From positions 528,460-592,459 of the forward strand of contig CAVUCK010000012.1 of the NCBI GenBank assembly GCA_963739975.1: DNA of 64,000 nucleotides. Reading direction: 5' to 3'. Under the pieces are notes generated by a model that was given only the letters and a program-made list of their open reading frames with translations, had not been told where the DNA came from and made no database searches. The DNA is from JALZMG01 sp963739975. Lineage in GTDB: Bacteria; Actinomycetota; Acidimicrobiia; Acidimicrobiales; Ilumatobacteraceae. This document shows positions 29,078-37,963 of the stretch, one piece after another. The first letter of the stretch is position 1. The number at the start of each line of letters is the position of its first letter. A program made the position numbers and the translations under genes.

Positions 29078-30592
29078 GTGCTGTTCGCCGAGCTCGCCGA
29101 CGTGTCCGCCCGGCTTGCGGCCACCTCGAAGCGGGGCGAGAAGGCCGTGCTGATCGCCGATGTGCTGCGCCGAGCCGCGCCCTCGGAGGTGGCTCCGGCG
29201 GTCGGGTTCCTGACCGGCGCGCCGGCCCAGGGCCGGATCGGGGTGGGTTGGGCGACGATGCGGGCGGTGCGACCGGAGCCGGCGACCGAGCCGGGGCTCG
29301 AGGTCGGCGAGGTCGATCGGATGATCGACGAGCTGGCGGGGATGTCCGGCGCTGGCGTCGTCGCCGCGCGGCGGGCGCTGCTCGTCGACGTGCTGGGGCG
29401 GGCGACGGAGGCCGAGCAGCGGCTGCTGTGGAGCGTGCTCGGCGGAGAGCTGCGCCACGGCGCCTTGGACGGCGTGATGGTCGAAGCGATCTCCAGGGCG
29501 GCTTCCGTGCCGGCGGCGGCCGTGCGGCGGGCGCACATGTTCTCCGGAGACCTCGGCGTCACGGCCACCGCCGCGCTGTCCGGTGGCGAGCCGGCGCTGG
29601 CCGCGGTGGCCATGACGCCGGGCCGGGCGGTGCAGCCGATGCTGGCGTCGCCGGCGACGGACGTCGCCGCAGCGTTGGCGGCGACCGGTGAGGCATCCGT
29701 GGAGTGGAAGCTCGACGGCGCCCGGATCCAGGCCCATCGCCGGGACGGCGACGTGCGGCTGTTCACCCGCAACCTGAACGAGATCACGGGGCGACTGGGC
29801 GCCGTCGCCTCCGTGGTCAGCGCGATGCCGGGCGGTGACCTCGTGCTCGACGGCGAGGTGCTCGGGGTGGACGAGGAGGGTGTTCCACGCCGCTTCCAGG
29901 ACACGATGGGCGACTTCTCGGCCGATGCGCCGACGCAGCGCGGTGCCGGGCTGTCGGCGTACTTCTTCGACGTGTTGCACGCCGGCGGCCAGCCGGTGGT
30001 CGACGAGCCGTTGGCCGTGCGCCGGGAGGTGCTGGCGAGCGTCGTGCCGGCGTCGGCCCGGCTGCCGTCGCTGGTCACGGCGGACGCCGACGAGGCGGCG
30101 GCGTTCCTCGATCGTGCGGTGGCCTCCGGCCACGAGGGCGTGATGGTGAAGGCGCTTGCGTCGCCGTACGACGCTGGCCGGCGCGGTGGGCTGTGGCGCA
30201 AGGTCAAGCCCGTGCACACGCTCGACCTCGTCGTGCTGGCCGCCGAGTGGGGGCACGGTCGACGGACGGGCTGGCTGTCCAACCTGCACCTCGGGGCGCG
30301 TGGCGACGACGGCGAGTGGGTGATGGTCGGCAAGACGTTCAAGGGGTTGACGGACGAGCTGCTGACGTGGCAGACCGAGGCGCTGCAGGCGATCGCCGTC
30401 GGCACGGAGTCGGGATATGTGGTGCACGTCCGGCCGGAGCTGGTCGTCGAGATCGCCCTCGACGGCGTGCAGGTGTCGACGCGCTACCCGGGCGGGGTGG
30501 CGCTGCGCTTCGCCCGCGTCCGGCGCTACCGCCCGGACAAGTCACCCGCCGACGCCGACCACATCACCACCGTCCAGTCGATGCTCCGCTGA
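29078..30592 (+). CDS. lig: ATP-dependent DNA ligase (LigB-type)
   Basis: 504 residues. Seals nicks using ATP. Adenylation lysine Lys211 in motif I EWKLDGARIQAHR, RNLNEITGRL, motif IV region GHEGVMVKALASPYD and motif V WRKVKPVHTLDLVV are all present. An N-terminal DNA-binding domain (residues 1-180) precedes them. Size and order match mycobacterial LigB and archaeal-type ligases, not the NHEJ LigD. It is an accessory to the essential NAD-dependent ligase expected elsewhere. GTG 29078 is the only good start. Confidence 0.93.
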   Translation: MLFAELADVSARLAATSKRGEKAVLIADVLRRAAPSEVAPAVGFLTGAPAQGRIGVGWATMRAVRPEPATEPGLEVGEVDRMIDELAGMSGAGVVAARRALLVDVLGRATEAEQRLLWSVLGGELRHGALDGVMVEAISRAASVPAAAVRRAHMFSGDLGVTATAALSGGEPALAAVAMTPGRAVQPMLASPATDVAAALAATGEASVEWKLDGARIQAHRRDGDVRLFTRNLNEITGRLGAVASVVSAMPGGDLVLDGEVLGVDEEGVPRRFQDTMGDFSADAPTQRGAGLSAYFFDVLHAGGQPVVDEPLAVRREVLASVVPASARLPSLVTADADEAAAFLDRAVASGHEGVMVKALASPYDAGRRGGLWRKVKPVHTLDLVVLAAEWGHGRRTGWLSNLHLGARGDDGEWVMVGKTFKGLTDELLTWQTEALQAIAVGTESGYVVHVRPELVVEIALDGVQVSTRYPGGVALRFARVRRYRPDKSPADADHITTVQSMLR

Positions 30593-30596
30593 TGCG

Positions 30597-31856
30597 CTAC
30601 CAGGCGCAGGGGAGGCGCTTGATGCCGTTGATGAAGTTGCTGTGCAGGTAGTCGGGCTCACCCGTGATCTCGAGCGTCGGGACCCGCCGGCGCAGCTCGT
30701 CGAACATCACGCCGATCTCGCGCCGGGCCAGGTTGGCGCCGAGGCAGAAGTGCGGACCGCCGGCGCCGAAGCCGACCTGCACCGGTTGCAGCGGTCGCGT
30801 CACGTCGAACCGGAACGGGTCCTCGAACACTCGCTCGTCTCGGTTGGCCGAGCAGTACCACAGCACGACCTTGTCCCCAGCGGCGATCTCCTGGCCGCCG
30901 AGCACCGTGTCGGCGGTGGCCGTGCGGCGGAAGTGGATCACGGGTGATGCCCACCGCACGATCTCCTCGACGGCCGTGCGGGTGACGCCATCCCAGTCGT
31001 CCCACCAGCGTTGGCGCTGGTCGGGGGAGTCGGTCAGCGCCTTCATCCCGTGGCTGATGGCGTTGCGGGTCGTCTCGTTGCCGGCCACGACCAGGAGGAT
31101 GAAGAACGACCCGAACTCCTGGGCCGTGAGGCGCTCGCCGTCGACTTCGGCCTGCATCATGATCGACGTGATGTCGTCGACGGGGTTGGCCCGGCGGTCC
31201 TCGCCGAGTGCCTGGGCGTAGGCGAACATCTCCAGCGCGGCGCCCATCAACGCCTCGTAGGTCCCGCCGAACTCCGGGTCGCCGGCACCGAGGATGTGGT
31301 TGGTCCAGTCGAAGATCGTGCGCCGGTCCCCGTCCGGGATGCCCATCATCTCGCAGATGATCTCCAGCGGCATCGGGGCGGCGATCGCCTCGACGAAGTC
31401 GCACTGCCGGTCGGGGTGCTCCTCGGTCATCCGGTCGACCACGGCGGCGGCCTTCGTCTTGACGTACGCCTCGACCCTCGCCACCTCCTTCGGCGTGAAC
31501 CCCTTCGAGACGATCGAGCGCAGCCGGAAGTGCTTCGGGTCGTCCATGTTGATCATCGACCCGAAGAACTCGTTCAGCTCCTGTGGCAGGTCGCCGATGT
31601 TCGAACCCCGCCCCGAGCAGAACAGCTCGGGGTTGCGGCTGGCCGCCCACACGTCCTCGTGGCGGGCCAGCGACCAGTAGCCGGGCCCGACCGGGAACGG
31701 CGAGTCCTCGAAGACCATCTCGGGCAGGAACTCCAGCCCTGGCCGCTGGCGCAACTGGCGGAACGCCTCCTCGCGGACCGCTCGATCAGCACTCCAGAAC
31801 TCGAACGTGGCGATGTCGGCACCGCTGGTCGCCGGCGTCGTCGGGGTCGTCGTCAT
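30597..31856 (-). CDS. Cytochrome P450, CYP124/125/142-like
   Basis: 419 residues. Heme monooxygenase with I-helix AGNETTRN, ExxR as EEIVRWASP, and heme-binding FGAGGPHFCLGANLARREIG. INMDDPKHFRLRSIVSKGFT and the C-terminal NFINGIKRLP resemble actinobacterial P450s that hydroxylate sterol side chains or branched lipids. Substrate is inference. Its end abuts the convergent ligase stop with a 4-bp gap, and it is divergent from the PIG-L gene by 23 bp. No ferredoxin gene is adjacent. Confidence 0.93.
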   Translation of the reverse strand: MTTTPTTPATSGADIATFEFWSADRAVREEAFRQLRQRPGLEFLPEMVFEDSPFPVGPGYWSLARHEDVWAASRNPELFCSGRGSNIGDLPQELNEFFGSMINMDDPKHFRLRSIVSKGFTPKEVARVEAYVKTKAAAVVDRMTEEHPDRQCDFVEAIAAPMPLEIICEMMGIPDGDRRTIFDWTNHILGAGDPEFGGTYEALMGAALEMFAYAQALGEDRRANPVDDITSIMMQAEVDGERLTAQEFGSFFILLVVAGNETTRNAISHGMKALTDSPDQRQRWWDDWDGVTRTAVEEIVRWASPVIHFRRTATADTVLGGQEIAAGDKVVLWYCSANRDERVFEDPFRFDVTRPLQPVQVGFGAGGPHFCLGANLARREIGVMFDELRRRVPTLEITGEPDYLHSNFINGIKRLPCAW

Positions 31857-31879
31857 GGTCGCGATCGTAGGATGCCCCG

Positions 31880-32596
31880 GTGCTGGAGCCCGGATCGATC
31901 GAGCGGGTCCTGGTCGTCATGGCCCATCCCGACGACGTCGACTTCGGCGCCGCCGGCACCGTGGCCGGCCTGACCGACGCCGGCGTCGACGTGACGTACT
32001 GCCTGGTGACGGACGGCCAGGCCGGGGGCTTCGACCTCGACACGCCGCGCGCCGACATCGTCGACATCCGCCGGGCCGAGCAGACCGAGGCGGCGAAGGT
32101 GGTCGGGGTCACGGAGCTGGTGTTCCTCGGCTGGGAGGACGGCCAGGTCGTCGCCTCGCTGGACCTGCGGCGGGCCATCGCCCGGGTCATCCGCCAGGTC
32201 CGCCCGACGGTCGTGATCACGCAGTCACCGGCCATCAACATCGACCGGCTGCCCGCCAACCACCCCGACCACCGGGCGACGGGGGAGGCGACGATCGACG
32301 CCATCTACCCGGACGCCCGCAACCCGTTCGCCTTCCCGGAGCTGCTCGCCGAAGGGCTCGAGCCGTGGACCGTCGACGAGGCGTGGGTGATGGGCTTCGG
32401 CGACGCCACCGACGCCGTCGACATCACCGATCGGTTCGACCGCAAGATCACCGCGCTGTTGGCTCATCGATCGCAGCACCCGGACCCCGACGGCATGCCG
32501 CAGCGCATCCGGGCCTGGAACGGGGCGAACGCGGCCGGCTTCGGGTTGCCGGACGGGCGGCTGGCGGAGGTCTTCCACGTCGTCGACACCCGCTGA
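31880..32596 (+). CDS. PIG-L/LmbE family deacetylase
   Basis: 238 residues. Zinc-dependent N-deacetylase fold with the metal motif AHPDDVDFGAAGTVA, LVTDGQAGGF, FLGWEDGQV and NHPDHRATGEATIDAIYPDA. MshB and Mca in actinobacteria (mycothiol metabolism) belong here, but the short length and lack of neighbouring mycothiol genes leave the substrate (a GlcNAc derivative or similar conjugate) open. GTG 31880 gives the usual start. Followed after 5 bp by thymidine kinase, so probably cotranscribed. Confidence 0.88.
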   Translation: MLEPGSIERVLVVMAHPDDVDFGAAGTVAGLTDAGVDVTYCLVTDGQAGGFDLDTPRADIVDIRRAEQTEAAKVVGVTELVFLGWEDGQVVASLDLRRAIARVIRQVRPTVVITQSPAINIDRLPANHPDHRATGEATIDAIYPDARNPFAFPELLAEGLEPWTVDEAWVMGFGDATDAVDITDRFDRKITALLAHRSQHPDPDGMPQRIRAWNGANAAGFGLPDGRLAEVFHVVDTR

Positions 32597-32601
32597 CGCC
32601 G

Positions 32602-33204
32602 ATGGCGCTGCTGCGGTTCAGCTTCGGCACGATGGGCTCGGGCAAGAGCACGGTGGCCCTGCAGATCCACCACAACTTGGCGACCCGTGACCTGTACGGG
32701 CTGCTGCTGACGTGCCTCGACCGCGAGGGCGACCAGGTGACGAGCCGGTTGGGTGTGGCGGCGCCGGCGATCGACGTGCCCGGCGACCTGGATCTGTACG
32801 CGTTGGCCATCGATCACTGGCCGATCCACTACCTGGTCTGTGACGAGGCGCAGTTCTACACGCCGGAGCAGTGCGACCAGCTGGCCAGGGTGGTCGACGA
32901 GCTGGAGGTCGAGGTGTACGCCTTCGGGCTGATCACCGACTTCCGCGGCCGCCTGTTCGAGGGCACGCAGCGGATGCTCGAGATCGCCGACGAGCGGGTG
33001 CCGTTGCAAGTCGAGGCCCGCTGCTGGTGTGGCGCCCGGGCCACCCACAACGCCCGAGTGGTCAACGGTGACGTGGTGTACGAGGGCGAGACGATCGTCG
33101 TCGGCGACACCGACGACCCGACGACGCCGCCCCTGTTCGGCGACGCCGTGCGCTACGAGCTCCTCTGCCGCCGCCACTTCCGGGAGGGTGAGCTGGGGGT
33201 CTGA
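32602..33204 (+). CDS. tdk: Thymidine kinase
   Basis: 200 residues. Type II (cytosolic TK1-like) kinase that phosphorylates thymidine in salvage. P-loop GTMGSGKSTVALQ, Walker-B-like LVCDEAQFYTPEQCDQL, lasso region VYAFGLITDFRGRLFEGTQR and a zinc motif of CWCGARATHNAR plus the C-terminal LLCRRH. ATG 32602 follows the PIG-L gene by 5 bp. With NrdJ and NrdR it is part of the dNTP supply encoded in this window. Confidence 0.93.
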   Translation: MALLRFSFGTMGSGKSTVALQIHHNLATRDLYGLLLTCLDREGDQVTSRLGVAAPAIDVPGDLDLYALAIDHWPIHYLVCDEAQFYTPEQCDQLARVVDELEVEVYAFGLITDFRGRLFEGTQRMLEIADERVPLQVEARCWCGARATHNARVVNGDVVYEGETIVVGDTDDPTTPPLFGDAVRYELLCRRHFREGELGV

Positions 33205-33214
33205 AGAGAAGAGC

Positions 33215-33347
33215 GTTCTGGCCGTAGCAACCGACTCACCTCGGTCGTTTGCGACGGCCAGTTCAGGTGAGCCTCGAGCCGGCCGAACGCTCTCGCAGAA
33301 CTGGCCGTCGCAAACGGCGATTGTGAGTCGGTTGCTACGGCCAGAAC
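33215..33347. repeat. Nested inverted repeats built from a four-copy ~16-bp unit
   Basis: Outer arms 33215-33239 and 33323-33347 are perfect 25-nt complements. Inner arms 33246-33264 and 33298-33316 are perfect 19-nt complements. All four arms contain variants of CTGGCCGTMGCAAMCG in alternating orientation. The structure fills the gap between the convergent thymidine kinase and epimerase genes and could end both transcripts. Its doublet design resembles REP/REPIN elements. Confidence 0.7.
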
Positions 33348-33350
33348 GGA

Positions 33351-34337
33351 CTAGACGGCGTAGCGCGACGGGTCTTGCAAGACGTTGGCGGCGACCCACT
33401 CGCTGGTGCGGGCCAGGCCGTCCTCCAGCGAGACCGCCGGCTCCCAGCCGGTCAGCTGGCGCATCCGGGTGTTGTCGGCGAGCAGCCGCATCACCTCGGA
33501 TCCCTCGGGCCGGATGCGCGCCGGGTCCTGCACGATCTTGGCGTCCTGGCCGGACACCGTGATCAGCAGCTCGACGAGGTCGCCGACGCTCACCTCGCGC
33601 CCGGTGCCGAGGTTGAGCGTCTCGCCCACGGCACCGTCGTGCTCGGCGGCGGCCAGGAACCCCGACGCCGTATCGGTGGAGAACGTGAAGTCCCGGGTCG
33701 GCGTGAGCAACCCGAGCTTGATCTCCGTGGCCCCGGAATGGAGCTGCTGGAGGATCGCCGGGATCACCGCCCGCGCCGACTGGCGGGGGCCGTACGTGTT
33801 GAACGGTCGCACGATCGTGACCGGCGTCTCGAACGACAGGAAGTACGACATCGCCATCATGTCGCCGCCGATCTTCGACGCCGAGTACGGCGACTGCGGC
33901 TGCAGGGGGTGGTCCTCCGAGATCGGCACGGTCAGCGCGCTGCCGTAGACCTCGCTCGTGCTCGTGGTCACCACTCGGCGGATGCCGTGGCGGCGGGCCG
34001 CGGCAACGACGTTGTGGGTGCCGACGACGTTGGCCTGCACGTACGAGTCCGGGGCCTCGTAGCTGTACGGGATGCCGATGAGCGCGGCGAGGTGGAACAC
34101 GGTGTCGACATCGGCCACCACGTCCTGCACCTGGCCGTGGTCTCGGATGTCACCGGCGACGACCTTCACCGCCTCCGACTGGACGTGGTCGGCGATGAAC
34201 CCCTGCTCGCCGTACGGCTTGTAGTGGGCGAACACCGTGACGTCGGCGCCCGACTCGACCAGCAGGTCGACGAGCGTGCTGCCGATGAAGCCCTCGCCGC
34301 CCGTCACGACGACGCGGCGGCCGGTCCAGAAGGTCAT
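33351..34337 (-). CDS. NAD-dependent sugar epimerase/dehydratase
   Basis: 328 residues. Extended SDR fold: nucleotide motif TGGEGFIGSTLVDLL, FHLAALIGIPYSYEAPDSYV, TSTSEVYGSAL and catalytic YSASKIGGDMMA (Y-x3-K), then IVRPFNTYGPRQSARAVIP. The family converts NDP-hexoses (epimerisation or 4,6-dehydration); this one resembles GDP-mannose/UDP-sugar epimerases used for surface glycans. ATG 34337 overlaps the stop of the MurG-like gene, so it probably supplies or modifies a sugar for that glycosyltransferase. Confidence 0.88.
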   Translation of the reverse strand: MTFWTGRRVVVTGGEGFIGSTLVDLLVESGADVTVFAHYKPYGEQGFIADHVQSEAVKVVAGDIRDHGQVQDVVADVDTVFHLAALIGIPYSYEAPDSYVQANVVGTHNVVAAARRHGIRRVVTTSTSEVYGSALTVPISEDHPLQPQSPYSASKIGGDMMAMSYFLSFETPVTIVRPFNTYGPRQSARAVIPAILQQLHSGATEIKLGLLTPTRDFTFSTDTASGFLAAAEHDGAVGETLNLGTGREVSVGDLVELLITVSGQDAKIVQDPARIRPEGSEVMRLLADNTRMRQLTGWEPAVSLEDGLARTSEWVAANVLQDPSRYAV

Positions 34338-35467
34338 TTGCGATGCGCTCCCTTGCTCAGTTCGATGGCCCAGCGGGCGACCGTCTCCGCCGCCGCGCCG
34401 TGGTCGACGAGGCGGGCGTTGCGGGCCATCGCCTCGCGCCGTTCGTCGTCGGCGAGCAGCTCCTCGAGCACCGGCCCGAGCGTGGCCGCCGTCAGCAGGT
34501 GGTCCTCGATGATCACCGCCGCACCGACGTCGGCCAGCGCCTGGGCGTTGTGCAGCTGGTGGTCGCCGGGCGCGTGCGGGTACGGCACCATCACGCTGGC
34601 CACGCCGACGTGGGACACCTCGGCGACGGTGCCGGCGCCGCAGCGGCAGACCATCACGTCGCTGGCGGCGTAGGCGTTGTCCATGCGCTCGATGTAGGCG
34701 ACGGGACGGGCCGCCCGGTTGCCGGCCAGCCGGGCCGTCGCCTCCTCCAGCAGTGCCGGGCCGGTCTTGATCTCCAGGACGACGTCCTCGCGGTCCTTCC
34801 ACTGATCGGCCAGGTCGAGGGCCGCTTCCGTCAGGCTCGTCGCGCCGAGGCTGCCGCCGCTGACCACGACGAGCTGCTGCCCGTCGGTCAGCCCGTAGGC
34901 CTCCCTGGCCGGACCTCGCAACACGGCGCGATCCATCTTCCCGACGTCGGGCATCAGCGGCATCCCGACGGTGCGCACGTCGGCCCGCTTGGGCAGGTGT
35001 TGTCGAGCCCGCTCGAAGGCGATGGCGATGTTCGGTGTCAACCTGGCGATGAAGGCGTTGGCCCGTCCCGGCACGGCGTTGCTCTCGTGGATCAGCGACG
35101 GGATGCGAGCCAGCCGGGCGCCGACCATCGCCGGCGCCGATGGGTAGCCGCCCATGCCGATGACGATGTCGATGCCCTCCTGCTTGATCAGCCGGGAGGC
35201 GCCGATGCCGGACCGCACGAGCTGCGGGGTCATCTGCAGCGCGCTCTTCACGCCACGCAGACCGACCATGTCGAACGTGAACAGCTCATACCCGTACTGC
35301 GGCACGAGCGTCAGCTGCAGGCCGCGCTTGGTGCTGATGAAGCAGATCTCGACGTTCCCGTCGGTGACCTCTTCGAGCGCCTTGGCGACGGCGAGCCCTG
35401 GATAGATGTGCCCGCCCGTGCCGCCGGCACCGATGGCGACGCGCAACGTCCCGCCTGCCTGACCCAT
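34334..35467 (-). CDS. murG: MurG-like UDP-GlcNAc transferase (GT28)
   Basis: 377 residues. The glycosyltransferase B fold of MurG: N-terminal GAGGTGGHIYPGLAVAKALE, VGMGGYPSAPAMVGARLARI, HESNAVPGRAN and the donor-site CRCGAGTVAEVSHVGVASVM plus PYPHAPGDHQLHNA. MurG adds GlcNAc to lipid I on the inner membrane face. However, the gene is outside a division/cell-wall cluster and is coupled to a sugar epimerase, so it may be a paralogue acting on another lipid-linked glycan. The assignment as the cell's main MurG is therefore uncertain. ATG 35467. Confidence 0.8.
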   Translation of the reverse strand: MGQAGGTLRVAIGAGGTGGHIYPGLAVAKALEEVTDGNVEICFISTKRGLQLTLVPQYGYELFTFDMVGLRGVKSALQMTPQLVRSGIGASRLIKQEGIDIVIGMGGYPSAPAMVGARLARIPSLIHESNAVPGRANAFIARLTPNIAIAFERARQHLPKRADVRTVGMPLMPDVGKMDRAVLRGPAREAYGLTDGQQLVVVSGGSLGATSLTEAALDLADQWKDREDVVLEIKTGPALLEEATARLAGNRAARPVAYIERMDNAYAASDVMVCRCGAGTVAEVSHVGVASVMVPYPHAPGDHQLHNAQALADVGAAVIIEDHLLTAATLGPVLEELLADDERREAMARNARLVDHGAAAETVARWAIELSKGAHRK

Positions 35468-35513
35468 ATCGGCGGCAGTATGCCGTGAACCAGGCCGTCG
35501 GTACGCTCGGACC

Positions 35514-36716
35514 ATGCCAGAAGCCGTCATCGTCGCCACCGCCCGCAGCCCGATCGGGCGGGCCGGCAAGGGCTCGCTCGTGTCCATCCGCCCCGACGAC
35601 CTCTCGACGCAGATCGTCACGGCGCTGCTGGACAAGGTCCCTGACCTGCCGCGCGATCAGATCGAGGACCTGATCATGGGGTGCGGGCAGCCGGCGGGCG
35701 AGGCTGGCTTCAACATCGCTCGCGCCGTCGCCGTGCTGGCCGGTCTCGACGACGTGCCCGGCGTGACCGTCAACCGCTACTGCTCGTCGAGCCTGCAGAC
35801 GATCCGCATGGCCGCTCACGCCATCAAGGCCGGCGAGGGCGACGTCTTCATCGCCGCCGGCGTCGAGACCGTCAGCCGGTACGGCAACGGCGCCAGCGAC
35901 ACGGCGCCGAACCCGGTCTTCGCCTCCGCCGGTGAACGCACGGCCGAACGGTCGCTCGGTGGTGGTCCGGCGTGGACGCCGCCCGACGGCCTGCCCGACA
36001 TCTACATCGCCATGGGGCAGACGGCCGAGAACGTGGTCGAGGCCGAGCAGGTGACCCGCGAGGAGATGGACGAGTTCGCCAAGTTGTCACAGGACCGTGC
36101 GGTCGCCAACGTCGAGAACGGGTGGTTCAACGATGAGATCGTTGCCGTGACGCTGCCCGACGGCACGGTGGTGTCGAAGGACGACGGGCCGCGCGCCGGC
36201 ACGACGCTGGAAGGGCTGGCTCAGCTGAAGCCGGTGTTCCGGCCCGCCGGGTCGATCACGGCCGGCAACGCCTGCCCACTCAACGACGGCGCCGCCGCGG
36301 TGCTGGTCATGAGCGATACCAAGGCGGCCGAGCTCGGGCTCACCCCGCTGGCCCGCATCGTCGCCTCCGGCGTCACCGGGCTGAACCCCGAGATCATGGG
36401 TCTCGGGCCGATCGAGGCCAGCCGGCAGGCGCTGGCCCGCGCCGGCATGACCATCGATGACATCGATCTCGTGGAGATCAACGAGGCGTTCGCCGCCCAG
36501 GTCATCCCGTCCGCCAAGCACCTCGGCATCGACTGGGAGAAGCTCAACGTGCACGGCGGCGGCATCGCCCTCGGCCACCCGTTCGGCATGACCGGGGCCC
36601 GGATCATGACCACGTTGATCCACGGGCTGCAGACCGACGACAAGACGTTCGGCCTGGAGACGATGTGCGTCGGCGGCGGCCAGGGCATGGCCATGATCGT
36701 CGAACGCCTGAGCTGA
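35514..36716 (+). CDS. Acetyl-CoA C-acyltransferase (thiolase)
   Basis: 400 residues. Condenses or cleaves acyl-CoAs. Nucleophile Cys90 in NRYCSSSLQ, GNACPLNDGAAAVLVMSD, the active-site LVEINEAFAAQV, GGGIALGHPFGMTGARI and the second Cys near residue 385 in CVGGGQGMAM. Similar to FadA/AtoB-type thiolases of fatty-acid or short-chain metabolism. Start ATG 35514, divergent from the MurG-like gene by 46 bp. It ends 2 bp before a long hairpin. Confidence 0.93.
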   Translation: MPEAVIVATARSPIGRAGKGSLVSIRPDDLSTQIVTALLDKVPDLPRDQIEDLIMGCGQPAGEAGFNIARAVAVLAGLDDVPGVTVNRYCSSSLQTIRMAAHAIKAGEGDVFIAAGVETVSRYGNGASDTAPNPVFASAGERTAERSLGGGPAWTPPDGLPDIYIAMGQTAENVVEAEQVTREEMDEFAKLSQDRAVANVENGWFNDEIVAVTLPDGTVVSKDDGPRAGTTLEGLAQLKPVFRPAGSITAGNACPLNDGAAAVLVMSDTKAAELGLTPLARIVASGVTGLNPEIMGLGPIEASRQALARAGMTIDDIDLVEINEAFAAQVIPSAKHLGIDWEKLNVHGGGIALGHPFGMTGARIMTTLIHGLQTDDKTFGLETMCVGGGQGMAMIVERLS

Positions 36717-36718
36717 CC

Positions 36719-36769
36719 CGTTTACGTCCGGATTCTGGTCGCGGCGCGACCAGAATCCGGACGTAAACG
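36719..36769. terminator. Perfect 51-nt palindrome, copy 2
   Basis: Perfect 25-nt arms (36719-36743 and 36745-36769) around a single G, beginning CGTTTACGTCCGGATTC. It sits between the convergent thiolase and citrate synthase stops and is the same element as at 21935-21986, here without the mismatch. Confidence 0.75.
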
Positions 36770-36775
36770 ACGAGG

Positions 36776-37885
36776 TCAGCCGACGTAGCGGGCGCTGGGG
36801 CGGATCAGCTTGCCCTCGGCGGCCTGCTCGACGGCGTGGGTGGTCCATCCGACCGTGCGGCTGACGGCGAACGTCGGCGTGAACATCCCGCGCGGGAGCC
36901 CGGCCGACGCCATCACGACCCCGGCGAAGAACTCGACGTTGCTCGGCAGCGGTCGGCCCGGCTTCAAGCGGGCCAGTGCGCCGACGATGCGGCGCTCGAC
37001 CTCGACGGCCTGATCGACCAGCGGCCCACCGGCGTCGACGGCGATCTCGCGGAGCAACACAGAACGCGGGTCGATGGTGCGGTACACGGCGTGGCCGAAT
37101 CCCATGATCCGACGGCCGGCGGCGACCTCGGCCTCCACCCATGCCTCGGTGCGATCCGGATCGCCGATGGCATCGAGCGCATCGAGCGCCCGGCTCGGCG
37201 CGCCCCCGTGCAGCGGGCCGGCCAGCGCGCCCAGTGCGGCGCCGACGACGTCGGCAAGGTCGGCGCCGGTCGAGGCGACGACGCGGGCGGTGAACGTCGA
37301 CGCGTTGAACCCGTGGTCGATGGTCAGGATCAGGTACTGCTCGAGCGCCCGGGCGGCCGCCGTGCCCGGGATCTCGCCGGTGACCATGCGCAGGTAGTCG
37401 GCAACGTGGCCGAGGTCGCCCCGGCCGTCGAGCGGTTCGAGTCCGAGGCTGGCCCGGTGCAGCGCGGCAACGAGGACGGGCACGGTCGCCGAGAGGCGCA
37501 GCGCCTGGGCGGCGCGCTCGTGCGGTTCGAGGTCGATGAGCGGCCGCAGGTCGAGCTCCTCGGCGACGACGCACGACGCGGCGCGCAAACTGCGCAGCGA
37601 TGCGCCGCGGGCCTGGGCCAACGGCGCCAGCACCGCCAGCAGCGACGTCGGCAGGCGGCGGGCGGCGCCGACGGTGGCCCGGAAGGTGAGCAGCTCCTCG
37701 TCCGACGGCAGATGCCCGGCGACCAGCAGGTGCCACACCTCCTCGAAGGATCGCGTGCGGGCGAGGTCCGTGGCGTCGTGGCCGCGGTAGTGGAACCGAC
37801 CGGCCTCGCCGTCGACGTCACCGATGGTCGTATCGGTGACGGCGACGCCATTGAGGCCCGGGGGTACGTCGATCAAGGTCGTCAT
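36776..37885 (-). CDS. citA: Citrate synthase
   Basis: 369 residues. Condenses oxaloacetate and acetyl-CoA. FHYRGHDATDLARTRSFEEV, catalytic His region GPLHGGAPSRALDAL, MGFGHAVYRTIDPRSVLLRE and the acidic-end block NVEFFAGVVMASAGLPRGMF are conserved. It lacks an HTH domain and is divergent from a second, HTH-bearing citrate synthase across tandem palindromes. The pair suggests regulated switching between citrate synthase (or 2-methylcitrate synthase) isoenzymes. ATG 37885. Confidence 0.92.
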   Translation of the reverse strand: MTTLIDVPPGLNGVAVTDTTIGDVDGEAGRFHYRGHDATDLARTRSFEEVWHLLVAGHLPSDEELLTFRATVGAARRLPTSLLAVLAPLAQARGASLRSLRAASCVVAEELDLRPLIDLEPHERAAQALRLSATVPVLVAALHRASLGLEPLDGRGDLGHVADYLRMVTGEIPGTAAARALEQYLILTIDHGFNASTFTARVVASTGADLADVVGAALGALAGPLHGGAPSRALDALDAIGDPDRTEAWVEAEVAAGRRIMGFGHAVYRTIDPRSVLLREIAVDAGGPLVDQAVEVERRIVGALARLKPGRPLPSNVEFFAGVVMASAGLPRGMFTPTFAVSRTVGWTTHAVEQAAEGKLIRPSARYVG

Positions 37886-37915
37886 GTCCTTGATGTTGAG
37901 CGCTGGCGGACCAAT

Positions 37916-37942
37916 GATCAACGTTGATCGAATCAACGTTGA
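37916..37942. promoter_or_regulatory. Tandem palindromic operator between the two citrate synthase genes
   Basis: GATCAACGTTGATC (37916-37929) is a perfect 14-bp palindrome. Its core TCAACGTTGA recurs at 37933-37942, with centres 15 bp apart. It lies in the 78-bp gap between the divergent starts (37885 and 37964). The adjacent protein with an N-terminal HTH is the obvious candidate binder, which would make it autoregulatory. Confidence 0.65.
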
Positions 37943-37963
37943 GACGGGTCTACGCTCGTGTCC

